Assembly (NCBI GenBank): GCA_964588695.1
Contig: CAZPQK010000001.1
Location: forward strand, 248,001-312,000
DNA length: 64,000 nt
Direction of reading: 5' to 3'
Source: CAZPQK01 sp964588695
Lineage (GTDB): Bacteria > Krumholzibacteriota > Krumholzibacteriia > WVZY01 > JAKEHA01
Part shown: positions 25,224 to 34,658 of the stretch, one piece after another
Numbering within the stretch: position 1 is the first letter of the stretch
Layout of the letters: every line of letters starts with the position of its first letter
Notes under the pieces: model-generated
Seen by the model: the letters and a program-made list of their open reading frames with translations, nothing else
The model's database searches: none
What the model was told of the DNA's origin: nothing
Made by a program: the position numbers and the translations under genes

Positions 25224-26163
25224 CGTAGCAACTTAGCACAGCGTCCCACGCGAGTTCCGCCGCGACGTGCGAAACTTCAAAGTACGACAACGGTGCTTTT
25301 TCGAGTTCGTTGGTGGAAACCGCGTACAAGACGTCACCGTCGTGCAGCGTATTGAATGGTTCGATCGCGCGGGCCATCGACCCGTGCACCTGACGAGCAA
25401 ACTGCCGCAGTTCCGCAAGCGCCATCGGCTGATTGATCACAACGGTCGTCAACGTGGTATTGGTACCTTGTGGTGACGGATCAGTCCCACCAACTTGCAC
25501 GACCTCACCAACCCGGTTCCGATGTCCGGTGTCGCGATTCAAATGGCCGCGTACGGCGTTCCCATGTCGATCGATAATGCCTCCCACCGCATTGACAACG
25601 GTCACCACCAGCACTCTCACGTCTCCAACCTGCGCAAACGCGGCGCCCTGGCCCCCGCGCTCGAACGTGTACGGCGTCTGCAACCACTTCCCCACGGTCG
25701 CGGATCTTCCAGCTCCGCGGGCGCCAAGCGGACAGACCCCCGGCTCGCAAGCCAACAGCGCCTCGCGACCGAGGGCTTTGTCAGGGTAGATGGAGCGGTC
25801 GGTTCGCAGCGAATTAAAATCGTAGATGATGGCACCCGAAACCACGGCGATGTTCGTCCAATCGATGTTTCCGCCGCGCTGCGCCAGTAGCTCCGCGGTT
25901 ACCCCGGTTGTGGCCTCGAGCCCGTACAACGAACCGCCGGCCAGACAAATCGCGTCGATCCACCCTTCGCGGTGGGTCAGAATTGTACCGGTAGAACCGC
26001 CGCGAACATCTGCAACACCTGTTCCTCCTTTGGTGAACCGAATCACGGTACACCCGGTGGGGCCGGCGTCATATTCGGCGACACCGATCTCAACCCCGGG
26101 AAAATCGAACCGCAAAGCGCGTCTCGAAGGAACCTGTGGATGGTCTAATCTGTTGTTTGACAT
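25216..26163 (-). CDS. P1 (S58/DmpA) family peptidase
   Basis: 315 residues of the DmpA/aminopeptidase fold, which self-cleaves to expose an N-terminal nucleophile. The 'GPTGCTVIRFTKGGTGVADVRGGSTGT' start, 'GIIDRHGNAVRGH' and the segment before the cleavage site 'GTNTTLTTVVI' are typical, with a Thr-Thr pair at the putative nucleophile. Substrates in the family are D-amino-acid or beta-amino-acid peptides. It is the first gene of P1-tag-DUF6787-GyrI-MBL. A TAGAAT box 9 nt before the ATG and no ribosome site suggest leaderless expression. Confidence 0.85.
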   Translation of the reverse strand: MSNNRLDHPQVPSRRALRFDFPGVEIGVAEYDAGPTGCTVIRFTKGGTGVADVRGGSTGTILTHREGWIDAICLAGGSLYGLEATTGVTAELLAQRGGNIDWTNIAVVSGAIIYDFNSLRTDRSIYPDKALGREALLACEPGVCPLGARGAGRSATVGKWLQTPYTFERGGQGAAFAQVGDVRVLVVTVVNAVGGIIDRHGNAVRGHLNRDTGHRNRVGEVVQVGGTDPSPQGTNTTLTTVVINQPMALAELRQFARQVHGSMARAIEPFNTLHDGDVLYAVSTNELEKAPLSYFEVSHVAAELAWDAVLSCYDE

Positions 26164-26172
26164 AGCGTTACA

Positions 26173-26203
26173 ATTCTAGCTGTGCGGCGACGAGCAGTAG
26201 CAA
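26173..26203 (-). promoter_or_regulatory. Putative promoter of the P1 peptidase run
   Basis: TAGAAT on minus (plus 26173-26178) lies 9 nt before the ATG at 26163. A TTGCTA at plus 26198-26203 is 19 nt upstream, a longer spacer than ideal. Confidence 0.35.
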
Positions 26204-26262
26204 CCGGGCGCAAAAGTCATCCCGCCTGAACACCCTCACCGTTACCATAGCTACGCGGACGC

Positions 26263-26290
26263 TTGACTTGCCCTCGGGTTTGACTAGGAT
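26263..26290 (+). promoter_or_regulatory. Promoter of the M2 peptidase gene
   Basis: TTGACT (26263-26268), a 16-nt spacer and TAGGAT (26285-26290), followed by a leader with a GGAGGAA ribosome site before the ATG at 26341. Confidence 0.55.
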
Positions 26291-26340
26291 TATCCGACGG
26301 CGCGACCCTTTCGCGCCGACTTTTTCTACCAGGAGGAAAC

Positions 26341-28176
26341 ATGACACGGATTGGGTTGCTCGCCATGGTCGTCGCCTTGCTCTGCGCGACCGGCTGTAAC
26401 AACAGCAAAGAGCTTAGCAAACTTGACACGGTTGCGGCAGATGCAGTCGCACAATCGGCACAAAAATTTGTCGACGAATACACGCGCGAGTTTATGCGCC
26501 TGCAGTATGAAGCCGCCGAGGCGGAATGGGCGTCGAACACGAAGATCGTAGAAGGCGATACAACCAACTCTTATCGTACTCGCATGGCCAACGAGGCTTA
26601 CGCCAATTTTACCGGAAGCACCCATAACATCGAAATGGCGCAGAAGTTCCTCGAAGAGAGGGAACAATTGCCGGAGATTCTGGTTCGACAGCTAGACGCA
26701 ATTCTATACGCAGCTGCGAATAATCCCCAGACAGTTCCGCAGTTGGTCAAGGATCGCATCAAAGAGGAAACCATTCAGGTCGAAAAGCTGTACGGTTTTG
26801 ACTTTTCTATAGACGGAAAGTCGGTATCGACCAACGACATCGACACTGCGCTAAAAGAAGAAACCGACGAAAGCAAGCGACTTGCGGCGTGGGAGGCAAG
26901 CAAGGAAGTCGGCAAGGGGCTCAAAGACGGGCTAATTCGCTTGCAGCGGCTCCGCAATGAAACCGTAAGCGCATTGGGTTACGACAACTACTTTCAGTAC
27001 CAGGTGTCCGACTATGGCATGAGCCAGGACGAAATGGTGCAAATGAACGAGCGGTTGGTGCGCGAACTTCGCCCGCTGTATCGCGAGTTGCACACCTGGG
27101 CCCGGTACGAACTTGCCAAACGCTACGGCGCGAGCGAGGTTCCCGACATGCTTCCGGCGCATTGGCTACCCAACCGATGGGGACAGGATTGGTCGGCGTT
27201 GGTAGAAGTCGAAGGACTCGACCTTGATTCGATTCTTGAACCTAAGGGCGCGGAGTGGCTGGTTAAACAAGCGGAACGGTTTTATGTAAGTTGTGGGTTC
27301 GAAGAGCTCCCCGCGTCATTCTATGAACGATCGAGCATGTATCCGTTGCCGGCGGATGCGGGCTACAAAAAGAACAACCACGCGTCGGCGTGGCACATGG
27401 ATTTGCAAGACGACGTCCGGTGCTTGATGAGCGTTATCCCCAATGCCGAGTGGTACGAAACCACGCACCACGAACTGGGACATATTTACTACTACATTCA
27501 GTACACCAACCCCGATGTACCGCCCCTGCTACGCGGCGGCGCCAACCGCGCTTATCACGAGGCCATCGGCAGCTTGTTAGGGCTTGCCGCCATGCAGAAA
27601 CCGTTCATTCAGCATCTTGGCCTGTATCCCGCCGACGCCCAGGTTGACGAAACGCAGACGCTGCTTAAAGAAGCACTCAACTATGTTGTGTTTATTCCGT
27701 GGTCGGCGGGAGTGATGACCGAGTTTGAGCGCGACCTTTACGCCGAACCACTAGCGCAAGACAGTTTTAACCAGCGCTGGTGGGAGCTTAAGGCTAAGTA
27801 CCAGGGCATCGCGCCGCCAACCGCTCGAGGCGAAGAGTATTGCGACGCTGCATCCAAGACCCACATCAACAATGACGCGGCGCAATACTATGACTACGCG
27901 TTGTCGTACATTCTGCTGTTTCAGTTCCACGATCACATCGCGCGCAACATTCTTAAGCAGGACCCACGCGCTACCAACTACTACGGTAGCGATGCGATTG
28001 GCGACTTCCTGTCGGAACTGATGCGCCCCGGCGCCACTGTCGACTGGAATGAATTGTTAAAGCAAACCGTGGGATCGGAGATGTCAGCCAAGCCAATGCT
28101 GCGTTACTTTGAACCGCTGATGGCTTACCTGAAAAAACAAAACGCCGGGCGTACGCACACGCTTCCCGACGTTTAA
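26341..28176 (+). CDS. M2 family (ACE-like) peptidyl-dipeptidase lipoprotein
   Basis: 611 residues. The signal peptide ends in the lipobox 'CATG-C' (Cys ~19). The zinc motif is H377-E-L-G-H381 with the third ligand E407 in 'YHEAIGSLLGL', as in angiotensin-converting enzyme, with a two-residue longer spacing. 'AWHMDLQDD' and 'YYDYALSYILLFQFHDHI' are further M2 hallmarks. It would remove dipeptides from peptide C-termini outside the cytoplasm. Own promoter and terminator, so a single-gene unit. It is convergent with another peptidase gene, ptrB. Confidence 0.93.
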   Translation: MTRIGLLAMVVALLCATGCNNSKELSKLDTVAADAVAQSAQKFVDEYTREFMRLQYEAAEAEWASNTKIVEGDTTNSYRTRMANEAYANFTGSTHNIEMAQKFLEEREQLPEILVRQLDAILYAAANNPQTVPQLVKDRIKEETIQVEKLYGFDFSIDGKSVSTNDIDTALKEETDESKRLAAWEASKEVGKGLKDGLIRLQRLRNETVSALGYDNYFQYQVSDYGMSQDEMVQMNERLVRELRPLYRELHTWARYELAKRYGASEVPDMLPAHWLPNRWGQDWSALVEVEGLDLDSILEPKGAEWLVKQAERFYVSCGFEELPASFYERSSMYPLPADAGYKKNNHASAWHMDLQDDVRCLMSVIPNAEWYETTHHELGHIYYYIQYTNPDVPPLLRGGANRAYHEAIGSLLGLAAMQKPFIQHLGLYPADAQVDETQTLLKEALNYVVFIPWSAGVMTEFERDLYAEPLAQDSFNQRWWELKAKYQGIAPPTARGEEYCDAASKTHINNDAAQYYDYALSYILLFQFHDHIARNILKQDPRATNYYGSDAIGDFLSELMRPGATVDWNELLKQTVGSEMSAKPMLRYFEPLMAYLKKQNAGRTHTLPDV

Positions 28177-28195
28177 ACCTTAGCAAGTCCACCAA

Positions 28196-28230
28196 AGAGC
28201 ACCGCTCCTTCGGGCGGTGCTCTTTTTTTT
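28196..28230 (+). terminator. Intrinsic terminator of the M2 peptidase gene
   Basis: A 10-bp stem (28196-28205 with 28214-28223) and a TCCTTCGG-type loop are followed by T8 (28223-28230). The stop codon of convergent ptrB begins in the T-run. Confidence 0.9.
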
Positions 28231-30274
28231 ACTCTTTGATATCAAAGCAGTCCAGAATGAATGCGTAGTCGCGCGCGACTTCCTTGATGGTGTCATACCG
28301 ACCCGACGCACCACTATGACCTTCCCCCATATTTGTGCGCAGCAGCAAGCGATTGCTGTCGGTTTTCATCGTTCGCAACTTGGCCACCCACTTGGCGGGT
28401 TCCCAGTAGTGAACGCGAGTGTCGTTAAACCCGGCCGTTACCAGCATGTGCGGATACGATTGCCGTTTAACGTTATCGTAAGGCGAGTACGACCGAATGT
28501 ACTGGTAAAACTTTATGTCGTTGGGGTTGCCCCACTCTTCGTATTCCAGGACCGTCAATGGCAAGTCCGCGTCGAGCATAGTGTTCACAACGTCAACGAA
28601 AGGCACGTGCGCTACGATCGCGCGAAACAACTCGGGGCGCATGTTTACCACTGCACCCATGAGCAGGCCGCCCGCGCTGCCGCCGTATCCCACCAACTCT
28701 CCCGACTGGGTAAGACCCTTTTCGATTAAATATTCGGCGCACGCGATGTAGTCGGTAAACGTGTTGCGTTTGTTAAGCAGTTTTCCTTGCTCATACCAAA
28801 GCCTGCCCATTTCGCCACCGCCGCGAATATGCGCGATGGCGTAGACAAACCCCCGATCCAACAGCGACAGACGCGCCGACTGAAAGTACGGGTCGATGTT
28901 CGAGCCGTACGATCCGTAGCCGTATAGCAGTAGCGGGTTGCCTTGCGGACGCCGCAAGTCGGCACGATAGACCACTGAGATCGGAACCCGCGTACCGTCG
29001 GCCGCGGTTGCGAACAGCCTCTGCGTGACGTAGTTGCTCGGGTCGAAATCGCCCAACACCGGCTGAACCTTGCGGACCACACGGTCGCGAGTTGCCATGT
29101 CATAGTCAAAAACCGTACCCGGCGTAATCAATGAAGTGTAGTGAAACCGCAAGACACTAGTATCGAACGTTGGATTCAACTCCGACCACAGTGTGTAGGC
29201 GGGATCGTCGAAGTCAACGTAGTGCACGTCCCCCGAATCCAAAGCCTCTACCCGGATACGTTTTAGTCCGCCTTCGCGCTCCCAAACGACCAGGTGATTG
29301 GTAAAAACATCCAGGTCGTCTAACTTTACGTCGCTGCGGTGTGCCACCAACTCTTCCCAATCGTCGGCCGGGCGGTCCAGCGGCGCTCGCACGATACGGA
29401 AGTTTTTAGCGTCGCGGTTGGTCAGAATAAAAAGCGCGTCGGAGTGGTGTTCGACGTAATATTCGACGTCGGTTACGCGCTGAATAACCACTCGCGGCGG
29501 CTCGAACGGGTCGTCAGCCGAAATTAGAAGATTTTCTGACGTGGTATGGCTACCACAACTAATTACTACAAAGTCCCGACTACGCGTCCGTCGAAGCCTG
29601 ACGAAGAACGACTCGTCGCTGTCTTCGAACACCACGGTATCGTTGGCCGGCTCATCCGCGACGCAATGTCGGCACACACGGTAGGGCCGCATTGATTCGT
29701 TTAGAACGACATAAAAAAGATGTTCGCTGTCGTTAGCCCAAGCAACCGTGGGATAGGTATTTTCGACGCATTCCGGCAACAACTCGCCGGTGTCCAAATC
29801 TTTAATGTAGAGCTTGTTGCGTTCCGAACCTGCGAGGTCGGTCGAGTATGCCAACAGCCGATGGTTAGGACTGACCGAGAACGCGGCGAGATGAAAGAAC
29901 CGTTCTCCTTCCGCGAGCTTGTTTTCGTCCAGGATGATTTGCTCGGGGGCTTCCATCGAGCCGTGACGGCGGCAGTGAATGCGATACTGCTTTCCGGCCT
30001 CGGTGCGCGAGTAATAAAAGTAATCGTCTTTTTGAGTTACGACCGAGACATCGGTCTCTTGGATGCGCGCGACGATCTCGCCATAAAGACACTGCCGCAA
30101 CGCGTCGGTGTGGGCTAGCGTATCGTCGGTATAGCGATTTTCCGCGTCGAGATAGTTGCGAACTTCCGGATTGTCCTTTTCGCGCAGCCAAAAGTAGGCG
30201 TCTTCGCGGACGTCCCCGTGCGTTTCGATCGTAGTTGGCCGCGCAAGCGCGGTCGGCGGGATGGTTTGGTTCAT
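28229..30274 (-). CDS. ptrB: Oligopeptidase B (S9A)
   Basis: 681 residues, the usual length. It hydrolyses peptides after Lys or Arg. The N-terminal part shows 'HGDVREDAYFWLREKDNPEV', followed by a seven-bladed propeller. The catalytic domain carries the Ser in 'YGGSAGGLLMGAV', the Asp in 'AGFNDTRVHYWEPAKW' and the His in 'NMGEGHSGASGRYD'. The pair of acidic residues before the His loop region favours basic P1 side chains in this family. No signal peptide, so it is cytosolic or periplasm-independent. No ribosome site is evident before the ATG. Confidence 0.95.
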   Translation of the reverse strand: MNQTIPPTALARPTTIETHGDVREDAYFWLREKDNPEVRNYLDAENRYTDDTLAHTDALRQCLYGEIVARIQETDVSVVTQKDDYFYYSRTEAGKQYRIHCRRHGSMEAPEQIILDENKLAEGERFFHLAAFSVSPNHRLLAYSTDLAGSERNKLYIKDLDTGELLPECVENTYPTVAWANDSEHLFYVVLNESMRPYRVCRHCVADEPANDTVVFEDSDESFFVRLRRTRSRDFVVISCGSHTTSENLLISADDPFEPPRVVIQRVTDVEYYVEHHSDALFILTNRDAKNFRIVRAPLDRPADDWEELVAHRSDVKLDDLDVFTNHLVVWEREGGLKRIRVEALDSGDVHYVDFDDPAYTLWSELNPTFDTSVLRFHYTSLITPGTVFDYDMATRDRVVRKVQPVLGDFDPSNYVTQRLFATAADGTRVPISVVYRADLRRPQGNPLLLYGYGSYGSNIDPYFQSARLSLLDRGFVYAIAHIRGGGEMGRLWYEQGKLLNKRNTFTDYIACAEYLIEKGLTQSGELVGYGGSAGGLLMGAVVNMRPELFRAIVAHVPFVDVVNTMLDADLPLTVLEYEEWGNPNDIKFYQYIRSYSPYDNVKRQSYPHMLVTAGFNDTRVHYWEPAKWVAKLRTMKTDSNRLLLRTNMGEGHSGASGRYDTIKEVARDYAFILDCFDIKE

Positions 30275-30363
30275 AGCGAGCAGTCGGCTAATTGTCCTCA
30301 GTCGTTGTTAGTGAACACTGACAGCGTCGAATCCGTAAAGGATAAAACCCTTTCGGGCGGTAC

Positions 30364-30390
30364 AAAAAATGACTTCCCATGGAAAGTCAT
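30364..30390 (-). terminator. Intrinsic terminator of thrC
   Basis: On minus, ATGACTT and AAGTCAT (plus 30384-30390 with 30369-30375) form a stem around a near-palindromic CCATGG, followed by six Us (A-run plus 30364-30369). Confidence 0.7.
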
Positions 30391-30400
30391 CGCGCCACAA

Positions 30401-31582
30401 TTAGTTGGTGTCCGCGTCCCACAGGTGGGCGTACTTATGGCCGCTTCCGGTATTGAACAGCACCACGGTTTCGTGGGGCTGGATCCACTCCGCCGCCACC
30501 AGGGTCTCCAGCGCGGCCAGACACGCGCCGCCTTCCGGAGCCACGAAAATGCCTTCGTCGCGGCACAGGCGGTTGGCGGCAGCCATCATGTCGATGTCAT
30601 CGACGGCGACCGCTTTTCCATGGGTCTCGCGCAGCGCGCGTAAGATGAGAAAATCGCCCACCGCCGCCGGCACCCGCAGGCCATCGGCGATGGTTTCGGC
30701 ACCTTGCCAGGGATCAGCGAACTCCGCACCGGCATTGAAAGCGCGAACGATCGGCGCGCAACCGGTCGACTGCACCGATACCAGTCGCGGACGCTCGCTC
30801 CCGATCCAACCCAGCGCTTGCATCTCGTCGAACGCTTTCCACATTCCGATTAGCCCGGTACCGCCGCCGGTGGGGTACACAACAACGTCGGGCAATCGTC
30901 CATTGCCTTGTTCGTAGAGTTCATAGCCCATCGTCTTCTTGCCTTCCAGTCGGTAGGGCTCTTTGAGCGTCGAAACGTCAAAGCGCCCGAAGCGCTCAAC
31001 ACCGTCACGCGCGGCCTTGCCGCAGTCGGTGATGAGACCATCGATGAGCGTTACGTTTGCTCCCAACGCTGTGCATTCTCGAACGAACGCGACCGGCACG
31101 TCTTGCGGCATGAACACATGCGCCTCCAGACCCGCCCGCGCCGCGTACGCGCTCATCGCACCCGCCGCATTGCCCGCCGACGGCACCGACACCGCCTTAA
31201 CTCCCAGCTCCACCGCCATAGAAATGGCGACTGCCATGCCCCGGGCCTTAAACGAGGTCGTCGGATTTGCGCCTTCTTCTTTGATCCCGACGCGCTGCAA
31301 CCCCAGCCGCTCTGCGGTTCGCCTGGCCGGCAGCAGGGGCGTGCCGCCTTCGCCCAAGTGAAGTCGATGGTCGGCGCGTTGTACTGGTAGCACTTCGGCA
31401 TAGCGCCACAGGTTAAACGCTCGTCGTTCCAATACTTCGCGGGTCAGCGTTGCGCCAGCGGCGTCTAGATCGTACCGGGCCAGCAGCGGACGCTGACATT
31501 CGCGACACAAGTTTTGCAGGGAAGTGTGGTCGTGGGTTGCGCCGCACGCTCCACACTCAAGATGGGTAATAGAAGTATTCAC
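30401..31582 (-). CDS. thrC: Threonine synthase
   Basis: 393 residues from a GTG at 31582; a TTG at 31606 is the only earlier in-frame start. The protein begins with a small four-cysteine ribbon (C-x2-C ... C-x2-C: 'ECGACG', 'LCRECQ'). The PLP lysine is in 'NPTTSFKARGMAV', and the phosphate loop 'PTGGGTGLIG' follows. The enzyme converts O-phosphohomoserine to threonine. thrA/thrB are not adjacent. Threonine breakdown genes (kbl, tdh-like) lie 3 and 12 kb away. The GGGGAG site is only two nt from the GTG, so the start is provisional. Confidence 0.9.
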   Translation of the reverse strand: MNTSITHLECGACGATHDHTSLQNLCRECQRPLLARYDLDAAGATLTREVLERRAFNLWRYAEVLPVQRADHRLHLGEGGTPLLPARRTAERLGLQRVGIKEEGANPTTSFKARGMAVAISMAVELGVKAVSVPSAGNAAGAMSAYAARAGLEAHVFMPQDVPVAFVRECTALGANVTLIDGLITDCGKAARDGVERFGRFDVSTLKEPYRLEGKKTMGYELYEQGNGRLPDVVVYPTGGGTGLIGMWKAFDEMQALGWIGSERPRLVSVQSTGCAPIVRAFNAGAEFADPWQGAETIADGLRVPAAVGDFLILRALRETHGKAVAVDDIDMMAAANRLCRDEGIFVAPEGGACLAALETLVAAEWIQPHETVVLFNTGSGHKYAHLWDADTN

Positions 31583-31598
31583 GACTCCCCTAAGCAGC

Positions 31599-31633
31599 AA
31601 AAGCAAAGCGCCCGCTCCCGAAGGAGCGAGCGC
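31599..31633 (-). terminator. Intrinsic terminator of the DUF1761 gene
   Basis: An 11-bp stem with a single G-T wobble (plus 31623-31633 with 31608-31618) encloses a UUCG tetraloop on the minus strand. A T-rich tail follows (plus 31599-31607). It separates the DUF1761 gene from thrC. Confidence 0.85.
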
Positions 31634-31639
31634 TCGCGA

Positions 31640-32065
31640 CTAGCGCCAGCCGCCAATGATGGCGCCGGCAATCAGGAACTGAAACAATCTGTAACCGGAA
31701 TCGATGAAAATAAGCGACCACTTGTGCATCGAGAACAGGCCGGTAGACACGCGCACGGTGAACACGTATCCCAACCAAATCCAAAAAGCGCCCTGGACAC
31801 CAAGCAGCCAGGTCAGCGGTTCTTCGGCCCACGCTTCGTAGTGACTAAACGAGTGTGCCATCACGTAGGCGAACAAGATGCTCAACACTAACGTGATGCC
31901 GTACGCCTTTGCAGGATTGGAAGATTTGATTTCTTCCTCGGTGAGGCCAACGGCCCTCATCCATGCCTTACCAAACAGCGGACCGTACCAGATCGCGCCC
32001 AGCGCGAACCCGGATACCGCCGCCACCAGAATTGCCCACCAGTTGATAACGATTGGATTTGGCAT
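31640..32065 (-). CDS. DUF1761 family membrane protein
   Basis: 141 residues with four hydrophobic segments (~8-30, ~55-75, ~85-105 and ~115-138). The N-terminal 'INWWAILVAAVSGFALGAIWYGPLFGKAWM' motif is diagnostic of DUF1761. The ATG at 32065 has an AAGGGAG site five nt upstream; the extra 25 codons upstream do not fit the family. No function is established for the family. Confidence 0.88.
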   Translation of the reverse strand: MPNPIVINWWAILVAAVSGFALGAIWYGPLFGKAWMRAVGLTEEEIKSSNPAKAYGITLVLSILFAYVMAHSFSHYEAWAEEPLTWLLGVQGAFWIWLGYVFTVRVSTGLFSMHKWSLIFIDSGYRLFQFLIAGAIIGGWR

Positions 32066-32176
32066 TCTCACTCCCTTGGTTCGGGCCCACAGGGGTGTGG
32101 ACCTGGCCCAAAGCATACCCGCAGTTATCCAACGATTCAAGCCCGGCGCGCTTCGGCGTGGCGACGCAACCCGTTG

Positions 32177-33673
32177 TTATTCTGTAATTTCGTGAGATGC
32201 GCCGGTGTTGCGATTCCCATTCGGCCTGCGAACGATACCGCTGTCGCGACTCGCACCGTGGACGCCCGGCTGGTGGTAGCGGCCACGCCAGGTTGCGGGC
32301 TTAGCGCGCACTACCGAACGGTCACTGGCCGCGGCAACCGGATCTTTTCGAACGCCGGTAACTGTCCAGGAAACTTTCTTTCCCGGTTCGCCGCCTGCAA
32401 TCGCAAACGTCCCACCGGCGATTTCGTCGGCGACGTACAGGTTGGGCATGGGCGCTCCGATGGGAGTAAGTTGATACCGGTAGTCTTGGTTGATCAGTTC
32501 GATCCAGGACGGTATGGCCACCGTCGCAGACCCATCAACATCCAGCACTGCGTTTCCGGAGTATACGTTTAGCATTTCGTCGCTATGGACGGCGGGATGT
32601 ACTAGGCTCGCTTCGGCCGGTCGTTCGGGATGATCAATCATCATTGCGGCGGATCCCGTATAGATGCCACCGAGTACAGCCAGGTCGCCATACATGTAGC
32701 CGGCCCATCCTTCGGGCGACGCCGATTCGCCATAGACACCTACGTTCTGTCCGCTCCCGCCATAAGCGAACCCGGCAACACCAAACCCGTCGGGTGCCGT
32801 TCCAAAAACGCCAATCCCTAATGTCGCGTGATCGCCCCACACGCCATTGGTGATGGCACTTTGGTCGACGCAAACACCAATCACGCCACTTGCACCGGAC
32901 GCAGCTGCGGTGTTGTTGAGCGCCCCGAACACGCCAGCCGACGCCTCGCTGCCGTTGGTGGTTTCGCCGTACACACCGTAAACAGTGTTGCCTTCGACGT
33001 GCACCGGAACTTCGGCCAGTTCCACTCCGATCCCGATGTGTCCATCAACCAGCAATCCACCGGTGCCTTGTAAGCGAACCGCACCAGCGTCGGTCGTAAT
33101 TACCCGACCCGCGCCAGCACCACCCTCGTCGTACGCGCCGTCGAGAGTGTTGCCGGTCACGGGCTCGCTTCCCCCGCCAGAACCTGTCGCGGTTAGCACA
33201 ATCGCGTTACCGCTTTGAGATACTGTCATGTTGGGTCCGCCGACGATGGACACCCCGTCGGTAAGACCATTAATACTGCGCACCGCTACACCGTTCGCGA
33301 CGTTCTTTGCGTTCAACGCGTAGGGCGCGGCGTTGAGTTTGCTTCGTGGTGCCAGTTCGGCGCCGCCGTCAACCGACACTCCCAGCCAATACCCGTCTGA
33401 GAAGTCAACCAGCATCGGCGACACCGAACCCAATGTTGCCGCAAACACGCCTCCCGTGATGGCAAGTAACTGGGTTTCGGTCCACACGGGCGTACCGCCA
33501 ATGTCGGTGGCATAAAGGCGAAACGTTACGCTGTAGTTGCCGTCAGACACGGGAGTTCCCGACAGTTCGGTGAGAACGCCCTGGTAGCCAATGGTGGCCG
33601 GAATATCGGCGGAGGCGCCTCCTGCCAGAACCACCGACATCCACGCCAGCGCCAGAACAACAATGGTTTTCAT
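32177..33673 (-). CDS. Secreted collar/fibre-like repeat protein
   Basis: 498 residues with a signal peptide ('MKTIVVLALAWMSVVLAGGASA'). Residues ~24-110 match the secreted-protein N-domain 'IGYQGVLTELSGTPVSDGNYSVTFRLY'. The middle (~215-350) holds short glycine-rich repeats of the form 'GVYGE / GVFG / GVWGD / GVAGF', as in tail-fibre and adhesin stalks. Residues ~365-470 match a recurrent C-terminal domain (begins 'MIDHPERPAEASLVHPAV', contains 'WIELINQDYRYQLTPIG' and ends 'VSWTVTGVRKDP'). It sits 20 nt after the FlgD-like gene with its own GAGGAG site, so the two are an operon. The likely role is structural or adhesive. Confidence 0.78.
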   Translation of the reverse strand: MKTIVVLALAWMSVVLAGGASADIPATIGYQGVLTELSGTPVSDGNYSVTFRLYATDIGGTPVWTETQLLAITGGVFAATLGSVSPMLVDFSDGYWLGVSVDGGAELAPRSKLNAAPYALNAKNVANGVAVRSINGLTDGVSIVGGPNMTVSQSGNAIVLTATGSGGGSEPVTGNTLDGAYDEGGAGAGRVITTDAGAVRLQGTGGLLVDGHIGIGVELAEVPVHVEGNTVYGVYGETTNGSEASAGVFGALNNTAAASGASGVIGVCVDQSAITNGVWGDHATLGIGVFGTAPDGFGVAGFAYGGSGQNVGVYGESASPEGWAGYMYGDLAVLGGIYTGSAAMMIDHPERPAEASLVHPAVHSDEMLNVYSGNAVLDVDGSATVAIPSWIELINQDYRYQLTPIGAPMPNLYVADEIAGGTFAIAGGEPGKKVSWTVTGVRKDPVAAASDRSVVRAKPATWRGRYHQPGVHGASRDSGIVRRPNGNRNTGASHEITE

Positions 33674-33693
33674 GAATACACTCCTCGGTGTCG

Positions 33694-34491
33694 TTACTTA
33701 ACCAAAGACATTTTGCGGGTCAGCACCTGATTGCCAACGCGAAGTTTTACAAAGTAGATTCCGGACGCGGCGCTGCCGCTTGGCGTGGTCCCGCGCCATT
33801 GAACGCTATGATTTCCGGCGGCGAGCGTTTCGTTGACCAGGCGCACAACCCGTCGACCGTTAACGTCAAAAACGTCCAGTCGAACTTGCGCGGACATCGG
33901 TAAATAGAACGGAATTGTCGTCGTAGGATTGAACGGATTGGGATGGTTGGGCAGCAAAGCAGGCACCCAGTCGGGAGTTGTCACGCTAAGAGGAATCGAC
34001 GCGTAGGCACCATCGCGATCGGATCCAACAATCTGATAGGTATACGTCGTGGCCGGCGCAACCGAATCGTCGCGCCATTCACCCGACGCGCCATCACCGG
34101 CCAGCTCTCGTGCGACGACGCGCGGAGTTTCGTCTTCGGTCCAGCGAACGATTTCGAAGCGTGTAGCCGACGTGGTGGCTATCACTTCCCAACGAACGGA
34201 AACCTTTGTACCTACGACCTGGGCATCGGCCGCGACAAAAGCGACGGCGGTAGGGCTTCCGGTTACAAACGGAAGCAGATAACCGGCAAACCCGGTACGC
34301 AGCAAACCACTACCCGTGGTAGCGGTCCCCGCCAGAGGTTCGCCAATCACGTGGTTCAATGACAGGCCACCCCCAATGGACCGGCCACCGGTTTGTGACA
34401 CTCCGCGCAAATGTATCGGTTCGGTCGCAACTAATGGAACCGCGACCAGGAAGCATAGGAAAGTACTGGAAACAAATAGAAAGCGGGACAT
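33694..34491 (-). CDS. Secreted protein with FlgD-like C-terminal domain
   Basis: 265 residues from the ATG at 34491. A signal peptide (~1-22) is followed by a short region 'GGRSIGGGLSLNHVIGEPLAG' and a fibronectin-III-like domain (~85-175; 'VSVRWEVIATTSATRFEIVR'). The sorting-type tail has 'NHPNPFNPTTTIPFYL', 'VFDVNGRRV', 'ASGIYFVKL' and 'MSLVK'. No enzymatic residues. It is the first gene of an operon with the collar/fibre-like gene. Confidence 0.78.
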   Translation of the reverse strand: MSRFLFVSSTFLCFLVAVPLVATEPIHLRGVSQTGGRSIGGGLSLNHVIGEPLAGTATTGSGLLRTGFAGYLLPFVTGSPTAVAFVAADAQVVGTKVSVRWEVIATTSATRFEIVRWTEDETPRVVARELAGDGASGEWRDDSVAPATTYTYQIVGSDRDGAYASIPLSVTTPDWVPALLPNHPNPFNPTTTIPFYLPMSAQVRLDVFDVNGRRVVRLVNETLAAGNHSVQWRGTTPSGSAASGIYFVKLRVGNQVLTRKMSLVK

Positions 34492-34587
34492 GTCGCTCGC
34501 GTATAAAAAAAGACGCACCACCGGCCAGGCCGACGCTGCTCACTTTTTACCCACTTGCGACGGAGGGATTGACTAACTTATGGAATC

Positions 34588-34617
34588 ATTATACCACAAG
34601 CGTTCGCCGGACCTCAA
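34588..34617 (-). promoter_or_regulatory. Promoter of the FlgD-like / fibre-like operon
   Basis: On minus, TTGAGG (plus 34612-34617), an 18-nt spacer and a perfect TATAAT (plus 34588-34593). It lies about 90 nt upstream of the ATG at 34491. It overlaps an inverted repeat (34599-34610 with 34620-34631, one mismatch) that may be the kbl terminator. Confidence 0.55.
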
Positions 34618-34658
34618 GCCCGACGAACGCTTTCCGTGGCTTTGGTATGCGGTGAACC

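Noticed and set aside
32177..33673. Collar/fibre-like protein as evidence of a prophage
   Set aside because: Glycine-rich GVxG repeats resemble phage fibres, but there is a signal peptide and no other phage gene nearby, so a secreted bacterial protein is more likely.
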